A stretch of DNA of 64,000 nt from Polyporus tsugae (lineage: Eukaryota; Basidiomycota; Agaricomycetes; Polyporales; Polyporaceae). Below the pieces are notes generated by a model. The model was not told where the DNA came from. It was given only the letters and a program-made list of their open reading frames with translations, and did not search any database. Made by a program: the position numbers and the translations under genes. The stretch covers positions 1,307,001-1,371,000 of the forward strand of contig JAHRBS010000012.1 in the NCBI GenBank assembly GCA_024305745.1. The letters run 5' to 3'. Shown here piece after piece: positions 46,619 to 57,600 of the stretch (position 1 is its first letter; each line of letters starts with the position of its first letter).

Positions 46619-47258
46619 CTAGTCTTCGAGGGCCAATTTCTGCAGCGATTCACCTGGGTCACGCCTGACCATCATACCGCTCAGTTTGCCTCTGTAGTCC
46701 ATACCAGCCGCAAAGACCACACGCACCTCAGACTGGGAGCGCACTCCGAACTCCCAGATCTCCTTCGCACGGGGAAGTGCGTCGTGCAGCTTGTTCAAGA
46801 TTGTGAGCAGGTACTCCACAGGCCCGCCGATTTCGAATAGCACGTCAAACGCGATATGGGCTACCCTACGGAACAAGAATCAGTTGCGGGTGAACTGTTG
46901 CACTATAGACACGGAGTGCGTGAATCGACTACACTCACATGTGTGCTTCTCCTCGTCAACGGGATAGTAGCTCGCAGCCTGAAGGTATTCCGCTGACTCG
47001 GACAATTTTGTGAGCTCAGCCGTGAGTTCCTCGCTCGGGCTAGATTCCCCTTCCTTCTCCCATTTTAATTTCGCCGTATGATGATAGTAGCAGCCCCATT
47101 GAAGAAGATCCAACGCAGAAGTAAAGAATTCCATTGTGGTCTTGAAGTTTTCCCTGAGCCTATACAGTACTCCATGACTCGACCCGCGCATACTAGTAAT
47201 CCAACCTCTGCAAAGTACAACTGGTTCAACCCGCAGATTTGACTGAGAAACCACACTC
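46619..47258 (-). CDS. Hypothetical protein, fragmentary
   Basis: Two minus-strand open segments read as protein: 47254 down to about 46,940 (including TTMEFFTSALDLLQWGCYYH and YLQAASYYPVDEEKHT) and 46,876-46,619 (RRVAHIAFDVLFEIGGPVEY, then LLTILNKLHDALPRAKEIWE, ending LQKLALED and a stop). They look like consecutive exons of one helical protein, but the intron phases do not join cleanly: the donor ACAT|GTGAGT and the acceptor CCGTAG leave the frame off by one. The gene lies between two transposons and may be decayed or truncated by the insertion at 47,342. I do not recognise the family. Confidence 0.4.
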
Positions 47259-47341
47259 CTTGACTCACCCCGAGATTGCTGGACGGACAGCGTCCCAGCC
47301 GCCAGTACTTACTGAGCCTCGCGGCGGGAATCTGTTCCATG

Positions 47342-47376
47342 CATCAGCAAAACCCGACCCCCTCCTGGGCATCCTA
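47342..47376 (+). repeat. Plavaka left terminal inverted repeat
   Basis: This 35 bp sequence matches the reverse complement of 59202-59236 with two mismatches. Its inner end overlaps the left arm of a 13 bp hairpin. Confidence 0.88.
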
Positions 47377-47400
47377 CCCAGGATCCATAGGATGCCCAGG
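47364..47400. repeat. Perfect 13 bp hairpin next to the left terminus
   Basis: CCTGGGCATCCTA at 47364-47376 is repeated in reverse complement at 47388-47400, with an 11 nt loop. It overlaps the inner part of the Plavaka terminal repeat. The right end lacks the second arm. Confidence 0.85.
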
Positions 47401-47668
47401 ACTGGCAAGACGTAAGACAGCGCCTTCCTATGTAGGTTATGCCCCCTTTCGTATGTAAGATCATTTCATCCTGTCCAAGATGCTTGCGTCTTACACAGGA
47501 TTGGAACGACGACCGATAGGACTTAGTTTAAGACATTATAAATGATGGGGCGCTTCAATGGCTGTGGAATCAGACTGCTCGCATGCACTTGAAATCGTGT
47601 TTGGCATACAATGTACATTGAAACCACAATATACGATATGCTACGCTACGAACGTGACTACAGTCTGC

Positions 47669-49469
47669 CTACTCCTCCATACCCTCTGACTCGTCCGGGT
47701 CTGTGGCGCGTCTCGCGGCCTTGGGATTCTTCGGGAGCATGAGGTCGTCATCGTTGCTGACACCAGGCTCAGGTTCCGCAGGTACAATAACCTTCTTTCG
47801 AGCCTTAACCTCCTGATCCTTTGCAACCTTAAATGCCGCTGTGTAAATCTCCGTCCATTCGTCATCGTCGAGGTCCTTGATGACAGCTAAGACCCTTGAC
47901 ATGCGCTTGTCAATGGTCATCTTGCCGTTCTCGAAGACGTGGCAATCGCCATAGTTGTCACTGGAGAAGAAGCCGAGTCGCTTTGGGGGCGGGTTCCATT
48001 CTCCTGTTGAGTAGTATGTGAGGGTATGGGTGGCCTGCAGTAGCGTACAGTCAGAGGGCATCTGTGCATGAAGTAGCACATAGAGGATATGCACCACGAG
48101 CACCGCCAAAGTTAGCGCGCCAATGGCGAAATCGAGGACGCGATCCGTGCCTTTGAGGGTTTGAATTTCGGAGATGTGGTGCATGAATGCGCCTATGACC
48201 ATCGTGCCTTGAAGACGACCCTAGTAGTGCAGGAGAATCAGTGGTGACACGCTACATTAGTGTGGACTTGGGAGACTTACAATCGGCTCGTTGCCGCCAT
48301 TCCACCGTTGCCAGTAGAACAGAGCTTTCTTCTTCGCATCGCCAAGCAGATAGCGAGCATATTCGCCAATTGCCATAGTGTCGGGGAAGTGGTCCTTGTA
48401 GTCGGGGTCCGTTATGCTGTCCTTGAACGTTTGCCGGGCAGCGGTCACAAAACCGGTGTGCCAGTTGCTGATCTTGTAGCCAATCTTCCATGCTAACGTT
48501 AGCAAGTGCCAGCGGGGGGTACGGAATCTAGAGAGGGCATAAGGACTGGAAAGGAGACGTACCAGTTTGCACACTGGTTTTCCTTCCTCGAGAGGGTATT
48601 CGTTGGCCAATTCATCCCCAAACACTTTATGGTACAGCTTCTCGAGCTCCGAAAACTTGATCTCCTCCCACGGCGTCTGTGTGCCTAGATACTGTCGGAC
48701 GAGTGGCACGCACCGAGAGGTGAATAACTGGAGCAGCGGCGCAGGCATGTCCGTAATCTTGATCTTGCCACTGCTCCCACTCCCACAGGCTTCCTTCGCT
48801 TGAATGGGCGCACTGCTTTTGATGGCAAGTGAATGGTCAGCAGTGAGTGGTTTGCTCGTCGCCTTTGAACATTGACTGTCTTGTGTGCTTGAGGTACGAG
48901 TCTTGACTTGCGTTAACGCGTCCTGGTATAACCCCCATTATGCAGACTTGCACAGCAGCTGAAATTACTTACCTGAACCGGTGCTGGCTTGCGAGACTTG
49001 GATGTCGATGAGGCAACCGTAGTAGTGAGCGGGTCATCCTCGTCCATGATGCTCAGATCGTGAACCATGACAGATTCGGCCTTGGACCGGTAGCGCAGTG
49101 CAGCGCGGATGTCTCCTTTGATGGCCTCCGAGTCGCCATCGGAAGGAGGCTGGTCCCGGTTGTCGCCATTGTCAGCATACCCGTGTTCGCTCGTGAAACT
49201 GTCACCTTCACTAGCACTGCTCGGGGGTGCACTCGCCTGGGAGCTGGACCGTGAAGCTCGATGAATGGGCGTGTGGGAGCGACTCGGACCTGGAGTAAAC
49301 AAGCGTCCGCGGTGTGCAAGGTTCGAGGTGATCTTGTCCCAGTCCTTGACAAGCGCACTCAATCGGACTTGATTGGGCCTCAGCTTCTTGGAAGCGACTG
49401 GCTTGCTAGTGGATGGTGGGATAGTGGAGAGTATTGTCAAGAGTGAAGACGGAGGGATGACAGGAACTG
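47669..49469 (-). pseudogene. Plavaka accessory gene, 3' part (split by hAT)
   Basis: The C-terminal half of the element's minus-strand gene. Exon-like segments are 49509-48975 region (PVIPPSSLLTILSTIPPST, PNQVRLSALVKDWDKITSNL), 48748-48565 (LFTSRCVPLVRQYLGTQTPW, KLYHKVFGDELANEYPLEEG), 48500-48290 (KIGYKISNWHTGFVTAARQT, then FKDSITDPDYKDHFPDTMAI) and 48202-47669 (HISEIQTLKGTDRVLDFAIG, ALTLAVLVVHILYVLLHAQM, then a Lys/Glu-rich tail ending ESEGMEE). It contains one hydrophobic segment near 48,100. I recognise it only as a gene that accompanies this class of fungal transposon; the biochemical role is unknown. The hAT element separates it from its 5' part at 53,622-54,478. Confidence 0.7.
49462..49469 (+). 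repeat. hAT target site duplication, left copy
   Basis: AGGAACTG lies directly outside the left hAT end. The right copy at 53622-53629 is GGGAACTG, differing only in the first base. Confidence 0.8.
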
Positions 49470-49489
49470 TAGGCCCCAGGAGTCCGGTC

Positions 49490-49700
49490 AAATCCAGTCT
49501 TTCGGCCAAAATTTCAAGGACCGAGGACTGAGACCTAACAGGACCGTGTCATTTTTGAGGGACCGGACCAAATTTGCAGTCCTATGAGGACCGGACCAAA
49601 GTTAGGTCCGGTCCTCAGTCTTGACCAGTCCTGACCGCATTTTCGGTCTTTTGCAGTCATGACCGGTCAAGACTGGTCATGACCGGTCATGACCATCGTC
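49490..49700 (+). repeat. hAT left subterminal repeats
   Basis: Multiple short motifs GGACCGGAC, GACCAGTC and the palindrome-like GACCGGTCATGACC are clustered inside the left terminus. They match units in the right subterminal region. Confidence 0.75.
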
Positions 49701-49772
49701 GGGCAGTCTCAACAATGTAGTTAGATCAGAAATTGCATGCTGACATGACACAAACACAATACATGAAGTCTA

Positions 49773-52700
49773 CTAAGATGCAGCCTCATCCCCGCTGTCC
49801 GAAAGTGCCTGCTGGTACAAATCCTCGAGCTTCTCCATGTTCTCGAACTCTCCCATCTTGACGTGCTCGATCTCGGCCTCATTGGCAGCCGCCAAGTCCT
49901 CGAATGTGCCATGCCAGTTATACTTCAGGCACTCAATCTGCTCAAACAGCTCCGGGTCAAGTGAGGCACGCTGGTCCGTAGCGACCTGCTTTGCGCGCGA
50001 GAACAGACTTTCAACCCCAACCGAGGCCGCAGGAATAGGCAGTATATCTACTGCCATGCGGGCCAAGGTCGGGTACACATTCTGGTGCTTCTAGATAGGT
50101 GTTAGTCATGCGTGCACACCGTATATCAATAATAGTGGTACTTACGGACCACCATTCGACTGTGTCGATGTCCTTGGTGATGTCGGCCATCGGATCGTCC
50201 AAGTAGCGCCGTAGCTCTGCCTTCCAGCCATCCTCAGCGTGTGCATTGTGGAGGCGCGCAGCGCGCGCGCGGTCGTAATCCCCTTTGCGGTTGTCTTCAG
50301 TGGCCCCGACTGCGGCGGGTTCCTCACCGGGAGCACGAACAGGGGGACAGCCAAACCGTTGCGGCCAGTAACATTTCATCTGGGGTATCTGTCAGAAAGC
50401 TTGTTTGCAATGGATCAGAAGGGGCCAACCTACCGCTTTCTTGGTGACATTGCGTGCATGGGCTGTCCAATTGATCGCGTTATCTATGCCGGTGGCCAGA
50501 TCAGCCTTGTACTCCTGCTGTCCGCCCCACTCCGCCTCGATGTAGTCGAGCTTGTAATATGGGTGCAAGACTGTGAATAATGGCATGTTAGTGTTTGCGC
50601 CGAAGTCCGCTGGGCAGGACTTACGCAGCGCCAATATGTACACATGCGTGTTGTCGAGCTTCTTGTAATACTTATTGATCTTTGCCAATCCCTTCTCAAG
50701 GGCAGGATGAAATGCCGCATATTTCGCGTCCTGAGACTTGGCTTCCCAGTGCGAGGCCAGGGTCTCAAGGACAGGAATAACCTGGTGCAGCGTAGGGGAA
50801 CGCGTGGTCGAACAAATCTGTTGGTAGTCATTTGCGTCCTGGGAAACAACACGGAATCAGTCTAGGTCACGGGTGCAGCGGATAATGCACAGACCTCGAG
50901 GATCTTGGCACACCGCTTGACGCGTACCCAATCGGACTTCTTGAGCTTGAAGGCTGTCCATGGGATGTCGCGTGGAGGACTGCCCTTCGTGCGCAGTGTA
51001 GTGATCGGACCAAATTTTGCATCCGCATGTTCAACAAAAGATGTGATCGGCTGCGCCGATCGCGTACCGCGTTAGTATGACAATCAAGCCAGAGCTCAGA
51101 GGAATGCCTTACATCCTGCAGGTCGAAAGACACGTTGAGCATGCCGTGCGCACTGCCCCAGCGCGTGTTGTTGTGGAGGGGGATGTTGCGCGCTTTTCCG
51201 AGCTGCGGGTGCTCCTGCTGAAAGCGACGGAAGACTTGCTTGCATTGGCCGGAGGCCTGGATCTGAATACGACGTGGGTCAGCATGGAGCAGCACAGTAA
51301 CTGCGGTGATCAGAAAGTGATCGCGATATCTCCGCGAGGCACCACGGGAGCAAATGTTGGACGCGGCAGGCACTGACAATAACCATGCCGACTTACCTTG
51401 ACTGCGAGTGTCCGGACAATGGCGATGACGTCCACCCCTCCGTTGATCAGGTTGTCCTTGTCTTCGGGGTCGTAGTCCCAGATGGCTTGTTTCATCGCAA
51501 TCGCAGCCTTCGATGTGATCTCCCCCATGAAGTCCTCAATTCCCAGTTGAATTACGTGGCCGAAGCAGCTGGAGATGAAAGAAGTGAGTGATAGATCAAT
51601 AGCCACTTGAAACGGGCACATACCTGAGGTTGCGCTCCACTGCGTTGAACTCCGTGACCACGCCCCGCTTCACCAGGCACCGCGCGACTGCCTTCACACT
51701 AGCCAGATTGTTTGATGCATTGTCATTCATGATGTGACCGAGCTGTGAAAGTTGTGTGAGCCGGACACCGCTGATTGGACCACAAACCTGGTCAAGCTCA
51801 CCTTGGAATGTTCGCGTGATGTGACACCACAACGGTCTAGGAACAATATCAGATAGTGACCGAGGTTCGCACCGCCGTGGTCGCCGAGTATCTTGTGAAA
51901 TGCCGCAACCTCATCACGAAAGACCCAGTGACCGTCCTTGATGATCTCAATCCACTGAACCAAAAGACCGAACATGGGGTCAGACGTGTGTGGGGCAGTC
52001 CAGGTGTCACACATGGCCAAGACCTTGCCAGGGGCAGCTGCAATATTGGCCTGCAGCGTGGTGATGAAGTCGACGAAGGAATTGGTAATGTGTGCCCAGA
52101 TGGTAGAGTAAGTGGGTAAGTCGGACTTGACAGTCTTCGACCGCATGGTGACGAGGACATTTCGGAACGTAATTGCATCTGCGAGCGCGAGTGGCTGGAA
52201 TAAAGTTAAGCTTAAGGTTTCAGCCACTCAATACAGTTCGGAAAGTTACGCACCTCATCACAGCACACGATGTGCTGCGTCACCCTCTCGAGAAGTACCT
52301 TCGCGTCAAACGCCGCCGGCGTTTGAATCTTCTTGACTACACCGTCCAACGTTTGCTGGCCTCCTTTCTCTCCTGCCACTCCTTTTGCTGCTGCCTCTCT
52401 CGCCTCCTTGACGTCATCAGGTATGGCCTGCGCGCTTTCCTCGATCCCAGCCTCCTTACAAAGACGATGGTATTCTTTTTAGTGGAAACTCGCGATGTAG
52501 TGGCAGAGCGAGGAGTTTGCGCCTTTGTAGAAGCCCGCCCGCCTTCCTTTCTCCTTGCTGACATCCGGGTCATCCCTTTGGTATGTTCAATTCACTTGAT
52601 ACGCCATTGACTTAGCCTAACAGTCACTCACCTGCAGATTTTACACCATGACCCAAACTCCACATTCGGCTCCCCATCGGCGTCCGGAAAGTCGGTGTCC

Positions 52701-53232
52701 TTCCGTATCGTGAAGATGAGCATCAAGTCCCGGGTTTTATCCTTCTTCGGGATATGTTTGTGAGGGATGGGGAGAGACTGATCATCGGACTAGAAACTGC
52801 TGGTAAGTAAATGTTTGGATTGCTCAGTGCCTTGCCCTCAACACGACGATGTACGTCCACAGCATCATCCCCATCATCTTCTGCCCCACTCTTATCCTCG
52901 TGCCCTCCCCCATTCTCACTGTTGTCATTACCCACAAGGTCAATTATGTCCTTATCGTTGGACGTGCCCCGGCTCCCAGCCTTCTTTCCCTTCCCCGGCG
53001 CCCCACCCAAATCCTTCGCCTTCGCCTTACCCTTCGCCTTATCCTTCCCACTTCCGTTTGGCTTCTCGCTCGCAGCAGTTGTCCGTGCCCCCCCAGCAAC
53101 TCATGCCTTTTTGATGATCTTCATCTCCCTCTCGCTGCCTCCTGATTCTTCCGAGCCCTCTGAAGTTCTTCCCCATTGCTCCAATAGCTGCTGCATCTTC
53201 TCTGTCGGTTTTCTGACCCGAGTGCTTGCCAT
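49773..53232 (-). pseudogene. hAT transposase with a premature stop
   Basis: From 53232 the frame reads MASTRVRKPTEKMQQLLEQW, then a Lys/Gly-rich linker, a probable BED-type zinc region (EFGSWCKICR near 52,640), an RNase H-like core in several exons (VLAMCDTWTAPHTSDPMFGL, LGHIMNDNASNNLASVKAVA, CFGHVIQLGIEDFMGEITSK, NIPLHNNTRWGSAHGMLNVS, LHPYYKLDYIEAEW), and the C-terminal dimerisation block MAVDILPIPAASVGVESLFS, then RAKQVATDQRASLDPELFEQ, ending SDSGDEAAS. About ten introns with GT-AG ends separate these. The frame is broken by TGA at 53103-53101, after which coding continues without shift. Apart from this stop the gene appears complete. It could still be translated from a downstream start, losing the N-terminus. 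Confidence 0.82.
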
Positions 53233-53560
53233 AGTAGTGTTGGGGATGTTGCCTAGAGTACAATGTAGAAGAATGGCGTAGAACAAACTTTTCGCGACCC
53301 AGCCCGACGCACGTTTGCATGGCCCGCCTCTGATGGCAGGCATAAATAATATTTATTTTGCACTGGTAAGCCCCAAACTTGACCCATTCCCACTATGTAA
53401 AGACCGGTCCTTTGCAGTCATATACGGTCTTTTGGTCAATCCAGGACCGGTCATGACCAGTCTCCGGCGGTCTTTTCTATGAGGAGATTCGAGCGGACCA
53501 GGACCGTAACCGAGGCAGGACCGGTAAAGACTGCTCTTGTGGTCCGGTCTGTGGCAGTCC

Positions 53561-53627
53561 GTTCCCTAGGCCCTAGGAGTCCGGTCCTGGAGCAGTCTTT
53601 GGACCGGACTCCTAGGGCCTAGGGAAC
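53561..53627. repeat. Perfect 27 bp palindrome arms at the hAT right end
   Basis: The 27 bp arm at 53561-53587 is repeated in exact reverse complement at 53601-53627 with a 13 nt loop. The arms contain the hAT terminal sequence plus the bases GTTCCC/GGGAAC of the target site, so the right end looks like two hAT ends facing each other. Confidence 0.9.
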
Positions 53628-54478
53628 TGGGTGGAACTCAGATGACTTATATCGGCTTGGTGCCACCTTCATTCTTCCTTTTTCCCACTCCCACAGCCGC
53701 TACTGATGCACACTCCATACCGGTAGACCCTTGTTGTCTCGCTCCCTGCTTTGTTGGCTTCTTCTTGCTTGCATTAGGTGCATTGATGGGCTGGCTATCG
53801 ATGTCCATATCTGACCCTGCATCGTGCTCGCTGGGAACATAATTATCTTCATTGTTGGACGCGCTTGCATGCTGTTCTCCATCCGAGGCTGGATCTAGGA
53901 CTCGGGCTGCAACGTTCAAAAGGGGAGATGAGGAGGAAGACTGGGAAGGTAGTACGGGGTATGTACCCTCTTCATTAGCATCATCAACTTCTTCCTGCAC
54001 TTTTGAGGCTGATTTGGCGTTGTTTAGAGGGGTACACAAGGAGGAGGACGAAGGAACTTCACCTGTTTCGGAGCCTACCATGTTGGGCTGGTCAGCAATG
54101 TCGGCTGTGTTGGCGGCGGCAGTGGCGCCACACTTGTGGATGATGCCCGAGGGCTGACGGCAAGCCAATGGAGGAAGGGTTTCTTGCAAGTTCGCTTCAA
54201 GTTCGGTGATACGTTGGCGAACCTGCCTCTCCTTCTCAGCGGTTGCCACTTTTGCTTGCTCTTGGGCCGCACGTTCGTCGAGCACCTCTTGATGAGTTCA
54301 GCGAGGCTTGGACATGTCGGGAGCGCCAACGACTCTGGTCCTGTTAGCAGCACGGGTGCGTCTAGGACTAGGGGGAAGCTCGAGCAGGGGCTTTGTACCT
54401 TTCTGGGAGGGCATGTTGGTGGAAGTTTGAGAGACAGAAGTGAGTGAGCGAGCAGATGATGTGGCCATTGAAATTTAC
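53622..54478 (-). pseudogene. Plavaka accessory gene, 5' part (split by hAT, with stop)
   Basis: The start MATSSARSLTSVSQTSTNMP at 54478 is followed by a Pro/Arg-rich segment, a coiled-coil-like Glu/Ala/Gln stretch (LDERAAQEQAKVATAEKERQ), and an acidic Ser/Asp-rich region down to about 53,712. A TGA stop at 54300-54298 interrupts an otherwise continuous frame. A 67 bp GT-AG intron ending just before 53,643 would bring the frame into the target site and on into the 3' part at 49,469. The gene starts 164 bp from the divergent transposase start, so the two probably share a promoter. Confidence 0.68.
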
Positions 54479-54642
54479 GGAGCTGTGTTGCAGGCAACGA
54501 CGGTCCCAGTCCGATTCAAACTGGCCCGATCTGTATTGACCTGATCAGGTGCACACATTCAAGTCCAACGCTGCACACTGGCACTCTGATTTGACCTCTT
54601 GCTCACATCTCTCTCGTTTCGCTCCAAGTCTTTCTGCTCGGC

Positions 54643-57600
54643 ATGCAACGCCATGTATTCCGCCGTCGTGACATCCCCTGCCCATCCAAGGATAGCATGG
54701 GATGTTCCCATCTCTTCACTGACCACTCTGGCGCCACTCGACATAACAAAGCGGTTCACCGAGCCCCTGCGTATGAAGCCGCTCCAGCAGCACCCCCCCA
54801 ACCCTCCATCCCCATCCCCGCTTCGGCACCCCGCAGTCCTTCAATCAATGATGAAACAGGCATGAATATTGACAACGAGTTCGACGGGAAGCCACAAACT
54901 CCGTCAGACGATGCGCCATGGTCACCGACGCTCAATGCTCAGGCCGGACAAGGTGATACTGAGGAGGGAGAGATGCCACAGACAGAACCTACGGTTGTAT
55001 ACCATCCGTCCTTGAATGGTAAGTATCATTGGTCACTCAAAGGATTCCCTATAGCTCATATTCTCTCTCTAATCATCCACAGTGCGCCCTTGTGACAAGG
55101 ACGGAAATTTTCTACCCGATGGAACCCCTCCAGAACTACCTCAGGCCCGCAACCACGGCAACTACTATCCATTCCAGTCTCGCATTCAGTTTGAGGTTGG
55201 AGACTTCCTCTACCGGGAGGTCCAGATGTCAGGCAAGAAGATCGACCAGCTGATGCAACTCTGGTCATGCACGCTTCCGGAAGACGTCGATCCCCCTTTC
55301 GCATCCAAAGCGCACTTGTACAACACTCTCAATTCCATTCCCTTGGGCGATGTTTGCTGGAACGACTTCTCAGTCACGTACAACGGTCCTGTTCCTGACG
55401 GACCGCTTCCTCCATGGATGGTGCGGGAGTATGAAGTCCTTCTTCGTGATCCCGTTGACGTGGTTCGCGGTTTGCTCTCCAACCTGGATTTCAATGGGAG
55501 TGTCGACTATGTTCCGAAGCAGGTGTTCACAAGGGGGGGAAAACACCAGCTGAAGGATTTTATGACAGGGGACTGGGTATGGTTGCAAGCGGTACGTCCC
55601 CTCGAGTGATCAGCTGTATGCATTTGCCATTGAGACACTGCTCTATGCATTCTAGGATGAGATTGCAAAGGATCCCGCAATGCATGGCACTATGTTCTGT
55701 CCCATCATCATGGGATCCGACAAGACGACGGTCTCAGTCGCCACGGGGCAGAATGAGTATTACCCACTGTATATCACTATTGGCAACGTCACGAACACAT
55801 TGCGCCGCGCACGACGCAATGCCATCATTCTCCTCGGGTTTCTTTCCATCCCCAAAAGTGCATCGATCACCAACTTCTCACTTGTGTGTGCCAATCTAAT
55901 TGCATACATGTAACCGGACAGCCAATTGTCAGTACTCAGGGGATGCGCAGTTCCGCAAGTTCCGTTGTCAGCTCTTCCACACGTCTCTTCGACACATCCT
56001 TCAACCTCTTGAACGTTACATGTCGACCTATGCTGTCATGCGCTGCTCGGATGGCCACTTTTGTCGTGTGGTCTTCGGCCTTGGTCTGTATATCACCGAT
56101 TATCCTGAGCAAGTGCTCCTCAGCTGCGTTGTCCAAGGCTGGTGCCCTCGGTGCATTCAATGACTCATCACCAAACCTGGGACTATCAATTTACCCCCAT
56201 TTGTAGTTGCCTAGCACGACCTGAGGATCTGGATACCGGGCAAGCACCCCGGTGTTCTCATGACCATACAGCAGCTCTCTTAGAGATCTACAGTCTTTGG
56301 AAGCTATGGGATGACTATGGAATAGTTGGGGACTTAACGGTGCGTCTTAAACACTACTGCTTTGCGTCCAAGTCTGCTCAGACTTTCCACGTGAACAACC
56401 CAGCCGTTTACAGTGTACTTCCCTCGTGCAGACATCCACGAGCTACTCTCGCCCGACCTACTCCACCAGGTGATCAAAGGCACTTTCAAAGACCATCTTG
56501 TTGATTGGGTAGAGCAGTACCTTGTCAAGACGCACGGTCATGCAGGAGCGGACATGTTGGACTTTGAGCTATTAGGGTACGGACTTATCCGGACATGAGG
56601 CTATGCGACCACATGGCGCTTAGTCAATGCTATGCATCTTACTTACCGTATTTAGGTTTCTCTCTCATACTATTGTTGTAGAGGTCCGGAGACGTCTGGA
56701 ATCTTCTTGGACAATCCATACTGCTCTAGAATAGTCTAGGTAGTTCTATGCTTACTCACTCTATGGTGCAATATCGCACAATCCTTTACTCATTGTCTTA
56801 CTCATGCGTACATGTGACTTCTTTATTGCTTACTCATGCACTCCCTACTGTAGTATATAAGGACTGCATTCTCTGCTCCTGCTCTTCAGTCGTTCACTCA
56901 CTGACTGAAGAGTAAGTACTATACTTGCCTCTCTCTTACTTGTAGTTACTGACTTTACCTTAGTCTCTTTGTGTTTGACTTACAGGTACTTGGTAACTTA
57001 CAATATAGTTGTTCACTCACTGACTGAAGATCTCTTTGTGTGTGACTTACAGTCGGAACCCTTGCCCTCACAGCCTCGAGTTCATCAGGACACAATCCTT
57101 GCGGACATTGATCGGCGGTATGTCGTCTATCTGTGCCACCTAGTTCTACTCCATCCTGATATACTTGAATAGCATCGCAGCCGCTCCGCCATTCCCTGGG
57201 CTCCGAAAATTCCCTGAAGGGCGTGGATTCAAGCAGTGGACCGGGGACGATTCAAAAGCATTGATGAAGGTGTGTAGTACCGTAGCATGCCTTGGCACTG
57301 TCACCATCATGGTGGACCTATTACTGACATGATCATTCCAGGTCTATCTGCCCGCGATCGAGGGCCACGTCCCACGTCAAATGGTTCGAGCTTCCTGGAC
57401 TTCTGCTACCTTGTCTGGTGCAACGTTATAGATGAAGACACACTTGACCAAATTGATGATGCGCTCGCTCGCTTCCATCGCGACCGTGTCATCTTCATCG
57501 AGAGTGGTGTTCGCATGGATGGTATCTCCCTCCCTCGACAGCACTCGCTCAAACACTATTGGTGACTAATCCAGCTCTTCGCTTCTCCGAATGGCCTTTG

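Larger units (their letters stand above)
49470..53621. mobile_element. hAT DNA transposon, 4,152 bp, nested in the Plavaka element
   Basis: Ends are TAGGCCCCAGGAGTCCGGTC (49470-49489) and, in reverse complement, TAGGCCCTAGGAGTCCGGTC (53602-53621): 19 of 20 identical. An 8 bp target duplication flanks it with one mismatch, the length expected for hAT elements. Both subterminal regions (49490-49700 and 53395-53600) are packed with GGACCGG and GACCGGTCATGACC-like units in both orientations, probable transposase binding sites. One minus-strand transposase gene fills the interior. The reading frame of the surrounding Plavaka accessory gene is resumed across a single copy of the duplicated site, showing the order of insertion. 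Confidence 0.9.

Noticed and set aside
57281..57570. Separate small plus-strand gene at 57287-57565
   Set aside because: It is an exon of the Plavaka transposase ending at a premature stop.
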